From contig NW_001865060.1 of NCBI RefSeq assembly GCF_000002865.3, forward strand, positions 325,664-389,663: DNA of 64,000 nucleotides, read 5' to 3'. The notes beneath the pieces were generated by a model. The model did not search any database, had not been told where the DNA came from, and worked only from the letters and a program-made list of their open reading frames with translations. A program made the translations under genes and the position numbers. Positions within the stretch are counted from its first letter, which is position 1. Every line of letters begins with the position of its first letter. The stretch comes from Monosiga brevicollis MX1. Its lineage: Eukaryota > Opisthokonta > Choanoflagellata > Craspedida > Salpingoecidae. This document shows, piece by piece, positions 56,684 through 64,000 of the stretch.

Positions 56684-58610
56684 ATGATTGCGGCGGTGCT
56701 TGCGCTCTCGTTGCTGGCGGCGGCCACCACGTCCGCGGCCACGACCCCCACCTCCAATAACTGTACCGAGCTCACTTTTGAGCAAACGATCGACCACTTC
56801 AACTGGGGGGCCCCGCTGGGGCAGGCTCAGACTACCTTTCAACAACGCTACTTTGTGTACGACAAGTACTACAAGCCTGGTTCCGGGGCGCTGTTCGTCT
56901 ACTTTGGCAACGAGGACGACATCACCCTCTACATCAATCACACGGGCCTGATGTGGGAAAACGCCAAGGACTTTGGCGCTTACTTGATCTTCATTGAGCA
57001 CCGCTACTACGGCAAATCGCAGCCCTTTTCTCCAGGCACCGCAGGATGCATGAACTGGCTGACCAGCGAGCAAGCCATGGCTGACTATGCCGTCCTCCTG
57101 CGCTGGTTCAAAGCGACCCATCAGATGGAAGATGTGCCCACCATTGGCTTTGGGGGCTCGTACGGTGGCATGTTGGCAGCGTGGTTTCGGCGCAAGTTTC
57201 CCGATGTCGTGGACGGTGTCATCTCAGCCTCAGCCCCGATTTGGGCGTTTGCCAACCTCACGCCCGCGTACGACGATGACGGCTTTGCTCAGATTGTGAC
57301 CAACGATGCCACCCCTGCATCAGGCGCCGCCGCCGCCTGCGCTGCCAACTTTAAGCAAGGCCAGAAGCTCATCATCGATACAGCAAGCTCGGCGGCCGGG
57401 CTTGCCAATCTTACGAGCATCTTCCGTCTCTGCAACCCGCTGCAGTCTTTGAACGATGCTTACAGCCTTCTCTACTGGGTCCAGGAGCCCTGGAGTTACA
57501 TGGCCATGGGTAATTTTCCCTACCCTTCATCCTACCTTCTTCATGGCCTGGGCATGTTACCAGCCTGGCCTGTGCGCGTTGCCTGCGAGTCGCTGGCCGA
57601 TAGTTCTCTGCCCGACCAACCCCCCGATTTGCTCGACGCCATGCGCGCAGCCCTGGATATTTACTACAACTACACGTATGTACTGGGATCTCCTTTTTGC
57701 TTGAGCACGCACGCACCGGGCGCTTAGATCTCGATGGGGCGTTGACTGTTCGATGTATATCCAACATTCATGTCTATCCTCGATCGCATATGCTCACCGA
57801 TAGGCATGCGGAGACTTGCTACGACCTGAGCGATGCGCCCGAAACCGCGACGCTGATGCGGCCACGCAAGGCCTTTTTGCGCCAGCAAGGGACGCTTGGC
57901 GGCCCTGAGGCCTGCACCGGTGACTGGGACTACCAGTACTGCACCGAAATGGTCATGCCTTCCACTCAAGGCACCGATAAGGACATGTTCTGGCCCTTGG
58001 AGAAATTTGATTTGGCCTCCCTCACCGCCAGTTGTCAGTCGACATGGGGCGTAAAGCCTCGACAGAACTGGGCCACAACCTACCTCGCCAGCAAGGTGCC
58101 GTACATCTCTTGGCTGGCACACCCTGCGCACCATGGACCTCGTGTTGCCTCTTTTGTTGACTGCTAGTTGCCGGCTATTCGTGATGATCCTGAGCGTGCA
58201 CTTGAGCATGGCTGACCAACTGTTCCCTGCGGATACTGCCGATCCGTGCTTGTGACGGTGATGTAGGATTTGACAGACTTGACAAATGTCGTGTTTTCCA
58301 ATGGCCACTATGACCCTTGGCGCGCGGGTGGTGTGGTGCAGAACGTGTCGGATAGCGTTGTTTCCATCATCATTCCAAGCGGTGCCCACCATATCGACCT
58401 CATGTTCAGGTGAAGTCTTACTACTGCTGGGCTTTTGAGGTCCTAAATGTCAAACAGCCCTGTTATCTTTATGGCTCAACTCCACTCTTTTGTCTGCCTG
58501 CGCCCACTAGTACGCCTGAGGACCCGGAAGATGTCACTGTAGCGCGAGCTTTTGAAGTGTCGCACATGCGTCGCTGGGTGGACCAGAAGCTAAAGGCGCG
58601 GCGCCATTAA
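56684..58610 (+). CDS. S28 serine peptidase (lysosomal Pro-X carboxypeptidase / DPP7 type)
   Basis: Exons 56684-57675, 57804-58095, 58267-58409 and 58511-58610. The signal peptide is MIAAVLALSLLAAATTSA. Family blocks: IDHFNWG near the N terminus, EHRYYGKSQPF, the nucleophile GFGGSYGGMLAAW, the aspartate in FSNGHYDPW, and the histidine in SGAHHIDL. These are the three catalytic residues of S28, all present. The family removes residues after proline, as a carboxypeptidase (PRCP) or as a dipeptidyl peptidase (DPP7); I cannot separate the two by eye. N-glycosylation sites (NCT, NHT, NLT) fit a secreted or lysosomal protein. Confidence 0.93.
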
Positions 58611-58996
58611 GGGTCAAAAAGCTGGCCACTCCTTTCTGACCCATTGACATGAGATGAATTTAAGTCTTTGCGCCAAGCGAGCATGGTTTCCTCGCAGGCA
58701 CCCTCTTCACTCAACTGCTCAACTGCGCGCCGCCTGCGTTCACACACTTGAATGCTTGCACTTGGAGAGGACGGGGAGGGAGGGGGGAGGGAGACAGACA
58801 GACAGACAGACAGAGACAGACAGACAGAGAAGGGAGAGGATGGACCCGCTCAAGTGTTGTATGTATTGATTGCTGCGCTGTGTAGCTGGGGTTTCAAGTT
58901 GATGAATATGAGATTTGTTGCATCGAGCATGGTAAATTAACTGCGCCCCAATGTCCAGCACAAGATGAATGGCTCACTCATCCATCGCTCGGCAAT
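58611..58996. other. Convergent intergenic region
   Basis: Contains a GACA/CAGA tetranucleotide repeat (about 58793-58828) and no supported gene. Confidence 0.6.
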
Positions 58997-59962
58997 TCAT
59001 GCAGTCTTCCAAACACTCACTGTCATACTCGCCACAACCCCGAAGCCGCTCGGGATGGTTGACACTACACACTTAATGACAGAACCGGCTTGAACGATGG
59101 CCTGGGTGCTGGCGCTCACGCGAAAGGTGATGGCGGAGGATTCCCCTTCGAAACTGTGGTCCCCAGCAGCATAAACATTATCGACGGAGATGGTTGCTAC
59201 TAGACCAACACCCTGCGTAGTACCAGAGTAAGAAAACTGGCCTTGGCACGACACGCTAGCCCAGCCGTCTTGATCGACGGTGATGGTGCGTGTGGGTGTG
59301 GTGGCAACCGTCGTCAGGTCACCCGCGACGCCAAATTGGAGCAGATCATCCTTCGAGACCTGCTCCTCAAGAGTCGATAGCTGCATCTGAAGCGTAGCTT
59401 GATTATTGTCAAACAGACCGAGTTGAGCCGCGGCCGTGGACAGATGAGTTGCAGCGCTGATGGCAGACGATTGCAGGGTGACAATGGCTGAGCTCAACGT
59501 GGCAACCTCTTCCGTTTCAAGCGCATCGAGGCGGGACGCTAGTGAAGTTTGAGCTGTTCCCAGGCTCAGCTCAGTCGCCTGCATGGTAGTCGTTGTCGAG
59601 CGTACAGCCGAGATTTGCTGCAGCAGGGAACTAAGGTCGGTTCCTTCGAGCGCGTCGAGGCGCGACGCCAACAAAGCTTGCTCGGTCCCTAGGCTTGACT
59701 CGGCTTGCACGAGGGCCTGGCTGATGGTTGTGGTGAGTTGGGCAACCTGTTCAAGTAGGCTGTTGGCAGCTCGTAGATCTCGTAGATCAGCCAGAACGTC
59801 GACACCATCCACCAACACCCGCGCTGCGGGGTGCAGGGCTGACGAATTGACATGAAGATTGCCACTGTCGTCCACGCTCATGTAAGCTTCCTGCGCGTCG
59901 GCTGTGCCTCGCACGAGCAAGACCAAAAGCCACAGACCGAACGCAGCCCGAGCACGCGTCAT
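58997..59962 (-). CDS. Secreted coiled-coil protein with C-terminal beta domain
   Basis: A single 321-residue open frame without introns, unusual in this window. The signal peptide is FGLWLLVLLVRGTADA. Residues about 60-215 are heptad-rich and contain a repeated unit: SSLGTEQALLASRLDALE and LSLGTAQTSLASRLDALE about 45 residues apart. The last ~100 residues (FGVAGDLTT ... MTVSVWKTA) are Ser/Thr/Val-rich with alternating hydrophobics, probably a beta-sandwich. The layout resembles C1q/TNF-like or tail-fibre-like trimers, but I do not recognise the family and see no C1q signature. Likely an oligomeric extracellular protein. Confidence 0.65.
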   Translation of the reverse strand: MTRARAAFGLWLLVLLVRGTADAQEAYMSVDDSGNLHVNSSALHPAARVLVDGVDVLADLRDLRAANSLLEQVAQLTTTISQALVQAESSLGTEQALLASRLDALEGTDLSSLLQQISAVRSTTTTMQATELSLGTAQTSLASRLDALETEEVATLSSAIVTLQSSAISAATHLSTAAAQLGLFDNNQATLQMQLSTLEEQVSKDDLLQFGVAGDLTTVATTPTRTITVDQDGWASVSCQGQFSYSGTTQGVGLVATISVDNVYAAGDHSFEGESSAITFRVSASTQAIVQAGSVIKCVVSTIPSGFGVVASMTVSVWKTA

Positions 59963-60800
59963 TGCTCAAGTTGCGCCTCGCCTGCCACGATAACATTTCC
60001 AACATTACAAGCGTCACGCACAACATGGCGATGAGATCAGCAAGCCCATTCAGCACCCGAGTGTCCGTGCGGCGCGACGCAAACACATGAACGCCACCCT
60101 CACACTCACACGCACTCACGCACACACTCACTCACACACACACACACACACACACCTTTGCGCGCGCGGCGGGAAGAAATTGAGGAATTCGAGCTGACAT
60201 GTGAATTCAAAAAGGTCCTTCTCAGCAACATCTGAACTCTGAACTTGTGTCGAGTTATCTTGTTTTTGCTTATTATGACTACTTCATGGATGTCTTATGC
60301 TATGGACAGCGTGCAAGGAGGAGCCAAGTGCACGACGTGCGTTGCATTGGAGGCAGACGGTGCCTACGCCTTTTTGTACACCGTTCTCTCTGGCGCTGGA
60401 AAGGAAGGATCATTCACATCGCCGCGCAGCACAGCGTAGCGACAGGGATTGTGCCATAGTAAATTCAGCGAAAACTCGGAAAAAAAAAAAATTGTCGACT
60501 TTTGTGGCATTTTGGCGGGAAAATCGAACCGTTGACGGTGAATGCAATTTTTTTCTTTTTTTTCCAGCGAGTCGGACGCCCATTGGCACGCGCAGCCTGG
60601 TGAGTCGGTCGGCGCTTATCAATGCATTTGCCTGTGAAGCCAATCTCCTCGGGTCGGTAACTACCGCAGCAGTTTGTAGGGACGGCTTTCCTTCGAAGGC
60701 TAGAACACCGCCATAGAACGACAGACGATACCGGCCGAATGGAGTTGGGTACGTAAATCCACTTAAGGGGCAGCAGGCAGAAGACCAAGGATCGGCGAAT
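59963..60800. other. Intergenic region
   Basis: Has a (CA)n tract (about 60129-60154). A frame at 60245-60439 begins with a signal-like hydrophobic stretch and a CTTC motif, but it is short and unsupported. Confidence 0.4.
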
Positions 60801-62150
60801 CAAGAAAGCGCATGTACTCAAAGCGGGCGCGGGTGCGGGACTTGCGCTTGCCGACCCCTGCAACACCCCATCTTCTAGATGCAGCGCAACAAGCTTCATC
60901 CCCACTTCAGCTGGTGGACATTATCGCCACTGTGACTTGGGCTAGCGGCGCAGATACGAGTGCTCGGCAGCAGACTTTACAACTGGGTCCTCAGCATTTC
61001 GCCCCGGCGGCAACCCTCTTGGAGCGGGCTCGGGTGGCCTGTCAGCAGCTGCGAGGTAGTACATGCACGACCTTTCCCAGAGTTGTTTCATTCTTGTGCA
61101 ATGCTCATGTTTGCGTCTGCTCCTTCATCCCCTTCATCTCTTAGTTCCTGCTGAGGATCAGCTGCACAGCGCCGGTGTCGGCGTTGCCGGTGCTACCTAC
61201 CACTGCCTCATACCCATCGAGCAAGACCTGCCCGTAAATTCCGTTTGCACGGGTGTGTGATTCCTCTTGCTAGCATCAAGTCCCTTGTGCCAAGGCCTTG
61301 AGCTCGCGACGTTGCTTACAAAAAAAAGCTCGGCCTCCCCGGTCTGCCATGCAGTGGAACTTAAAGTGTCCCCCAAGATCGGCGGTTGGCCTTCAATGCT
61401 GAAATTTGCCCTGCCACGTGTGCAAACACATTGGGCTTGGGAGCCAGCACGGCGAGTCTCTCGTCGACCGGATATTGACGAAACGCTTGCTTCCCTCTTG
61501 GAACGCCGCGACATTTGGTGCTGCGGAAATGACCAGGTCAGTGCCTGCCCGTCTCACGCCAGTCACAAGAGTCGTAGATGTGACACGCATATGCACCTGT
61601 TCAATTCTTCCGATGGTCAGCCAGACAATGAAAACAATCTCTCAAACACTGCACGCACATCCACGGCTCACACAACGTGCACACCGGCATCTTCACCTCA
61701 CCTAACTGTACCGTGCCCGGCAAACGCAGGGCTACTTGATCTGCCTACCGGGTGGCACTGGTCGATCGACAAGCGAGGGTAGATGGCTCGTTTTGACGAG
61801 CACAAGCACGGCAGCACGCAACACGACTCGCTCATGGTTGTTGCCTTGCTTATGTAGACAAGCGGCTCGTGCGGGTGGGCGCAATTGTGTTGGTAGACTT
61901 GCTTGCAGGTATGTTGGCGCCAACGCAGTCAGCACTGCGCGTTGCACTCCGCTCTCTTTGATGAGAACACGAGCTCGCAACGTCACAAATTCACCGTCAT
62001 CCAATCCTCCTAGACCAGCTCTTGGGCTACCGCTTTGCGTCTTAGACAGGCAACTGGCAAAGTCGCCGTGCATTGCCGACTTGATCCGTGCCATTTCGTC
62101 TTTTTTTCCTCTCCCCAGTGTGGGCCCATTCCAATCACCAGGGGCCTGAG
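60801..62150 (+). CDS. Unrecognised spliced gene
   Basis: Candidate exons: a frame around 60812-61055 (DIIATVTWASGADTSARQQ, LLERARVACQQLRG), one near 61144-61250 (QLHSAGVGVAGATYHCLIP), one near 61357-61534 (KVSPKIGGWPSMLKFALP, RRPDIDETLASLLERRD), and short ones near 61730-61780 and 61859-61911 (KRLVRVGAIVLVDLLA). Each is bounded by plausible GT/AG sites. I do not recognise the protein, and both ends are unknown. Confidence 0.35.
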
Positions 62151-62176
62151 TTTCATGGCAAAAGTCGTATTTGTTG

Positions 62177-62747
62177 CTATTGTTGTGGTTTTGGTTGATG
62201 GTCAAGTTGGGCTTGGCGTTCAGCCGCGGACCGTTGCCAGGCAGCCGGGGGTAGTTCGGCGTCGGACCGTGCCCGCACTAATCCTTGACTGTCTGGCTCT
62301 GTTGTGTTGAAGTACCAGAGCCCGATGGCCGTGTTGGTAGCTAGCAGCATAAATAGCATGCGGGTAATCTTCAGCGTTGCGTTGTCCTTTGGAATGCGCA
62401 TGCCAGTCCAACCAGGCCACACGTGAGAGGTGAACACAAAGCCAGGGGTACACAAGCACGCAATTTACACCATCAACGACACGACTCCCACGGTTACACA
62501 CCTTGCCCTCGTACTGCGGGGGATCTGGTTCAAAGACAATCTGGGGTCGTTGTGACTCGAGTTCGCCGGTCTCTGCCACTGGATTTGCGTCACGGGGAAC
62601 AACTTGCTGCTCTGTCTCTGCAGTCCTTGACTGTTTACCTGGGCTCGCCCGTGCTGGTGCATTGGGTCGCGGGGGCGGCGGACCTGCACGCGCATATCCG
62701 CGCCGAGCCGCCACAGCCCACCATCGCGCCACCAGGCGCTGTGCCAT
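62177..62747 (-). CDS. Small single-pass membrane protein, probably mitochondrial
   Basis: Two exons, 62502-62747 and 62177-62386, total 456 bp, 151 residues. The N terminus MAQRLVARWWAVAARRGYAR is rich in Arg and Ala with no acidic residues, as in a mitochondrial presequence. It is followed by a Pro/Glu-rich stretch, QYEGK joined to DNATLKITRM, one transmembrane segment (MLFMLLATNTAIGLWYF) and a charged tail (RSAAERQAQLDHQPKPQQ). Size and layout fit an accessory respiratory-chain subunit (complex I beta-type small subunits look similar), but no family is certain. Confidence 0.55.
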
Positions 62748-62978
62748 CTTGTGTGTGCGTGTGAGGAGAATGTGCTTTGCGGAAGTGTACCAAACGCTAA
62801 ACTTTGCAACCTTTGAGCAAGACCTTGCTTGCTATTTTAACATTTAGCTCTCTTTTTTTAAAATTCGAGGTGGGCAGCCAGGCAGGCAAGAACGGAGCCA
62901 AGGGGTCATGGTCATGGTCAACACAGCAGTCGTTTACAGCGAGACTGTCATGGAAAAGAGGCGGTGGGGGTGGGGAGG

Positions 62979-64000
62979 CTACTGTTGCTGAATGACGAGT
63001 AGTGCCGCTGAGGCATCCCAGGTCAAATTACATGCGCCGCGCTGAATTTGTTCAAGCTCGGCATGAAGCAGCTCACGGCGCCAGCCTTGGTCCAGCACTG
63101 ACGGGAGACCGACCATGAAGCGCGAAAAATCCTGTTGCCAACCATCAATGAGGCTGGTGAGATGGCGAACAGTCATGGGCTGGGTGCAGGATCATGTGAC
63201 CAAAGAGCATGCTTCCTACGTTGGTCAAGAGGGCATCGGGAGACATGCCCATTTGCAGAGCCTTGGAGGCCAGGAAGGCGCGCGTCAGCGCCACAATGAC
63301 GTCATCTTTGACGGGCTATGTTGAATCAGGATATTTATGAGGCCTTTGACAAGGCTGCGGTCACCCAAGGGTGCAGCTTGTGCAGAGCGCCTGTACCTCA
63401 TTTGTGAAAATTGCTCGAGGTGGCAGCTCGGGAGCTTCTTCCTCGGCCGCCCGTTGCACGAGGTTCAAAATGTCCGATGCATTGTGCCTAATGTCAAGTC
63501 CAAACAACCAACCAACAGTCAGCTGGGGGCCCGGGCAAGCACTGAGGATCCGAGACGATGGAGTTGAGCAATACAGAAGGAGAGAACTGTACTTGATAAA
63601 CGGCATTTTAACGCCTTGGAAGGTCATGATTTGTTCGGTCGTTGATGGCTACAGCCCCGCATCCACATCCCCGTCCGCGATTGGTCCACAAGTTGATGAG
63701 AGCAGTGACTCGCCTGTGTTTGGTCGCAGTTCTGGCGCCTGCGTTTGGTCTCAATTATGGGTCTAGTAATCATGCTCAAACGGGCGAGATACACACCTGA
63801 GCAATGGCAATGGAAAGCAGGACGTCGTCCCGAACCACAATAGGGGTGGCCACATTTCGAGCTCGAGCCGTTTGCTGCAGTTCGTGCGAGCCACGTTGCG
63901 ACCACCAGTCAGTTTGGCCATCAGATGGCAATCACCTTAGCCGCCAGTCGGGCAGCATCAAGCTCTGGCACATCCCCTACCTCTCGCCAGGCGACCAAGG
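62979..64000 (-). CDS. Unrecognised gene, 3' part (continues beyond window end)
   Basis: Coding-like stretches on the minus strand: VGDVPELDAARLAAKVIAI at the right edge, ELQQTARARNVATPIVVRDD about 63790-63900, ASDILNLVQRAAEEEAPELP about 63400-63500, and a C-terminal frame ending at 62979 (SLIDGWQQDFSRFMVGLPSV ... LLVIQQQ). Helical and acidic in character. The 5' end is off the window. No family recognised. Confidence 0.35.

Noticed and set aside
60245-60439. Small secreted protein with a CTTC motif
   Set aside because: Short, single frame, no splice or homology support; low-complexity flanks.

Overview
The window is nuclear DNA of a unicellular eukaryote with GC-rich exons, many short GT-AG introns (mostly about 70-200 bp) and long CT/CA microsatellites inside introns and between genes. 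A myristoylated Src-type tyrosine kinase, a second SH2 protein, an NRBP-type pseudokinase and a giant CCP/HYR-type receptor together point to a choanoflagellate, most likely Monosiga brevicollis (inference from gene content; no database was searched). A 50-base N run shows a draft scaffold. I see no viral or transposon-like element.

Layout. (1) 1-17565: two head-to-head copies of one unusual gene, arranged as a large inverted repeat around a 2.9 kb spacer. The left copy (minus strand) runs off the window. The right copy (6053-17565) is complete and encodes a signal peptide, a JmjC/cupin oxygenase domain, cysteine-rich repeats, six CCP/sushi modules, about eleven HYR/Ig-like modules, one transmembrane helix and an acidic tail with tyrosine motifs. 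(2) 18885-20730: Gfo/Idh/MocA oxidoreductase. (3) 21105-23408 (minus): Src-family kinase. (4) 25547-29154 (minus): splicing factor cactin, then two tiny mitochondrial genes that look like the complex III assembly factors UQCC6 (brawnin) and UQCC5 (SMIM4), only 31 bp apart. (5) 29632-36317: an STK11IP/LIP1-like leucine-rich-repeat protein. (6) 36465-39087 (minus): a PET-type cysteine motif plus SH2 protein. (7) 40111-41592: an unrecognised gene. (8) 41988-45418 (minus): NRBP-like pseudokinase. (9) about 46900-51607: an ASH1L-like (bromodomain?)-PHD-BAH chromatin protein. (10) 52339-53103: ribosomal protein uS12/RPS23. (11) 53517-53957 (minus): small H2A-like histone-fold protein. (12) 54338-58610: two adjacent secreted/lysosomal peptidases, a TPP1-type sedolisin and an S28 Pro-X peptidase. 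(13) 58997-59962 (minus): secreted coiled-coil protein. (14) 60.8-64.0 kb: a small probable mitochondrial membrane protein between two unrecognised genes.

Functional themes are phosphotyrosine signalling (Src, an SH2 adaptor, a receptor with Tyr-rich tail, a pseudokinase), respiratory complex III biogenesis (two adjacent micro-genes), and lysosomal proteolysis. Exon junctions were read by eye from splice consensus and frame continuity; where I quote total coding length, exon lengths sum to a whole number of codons.
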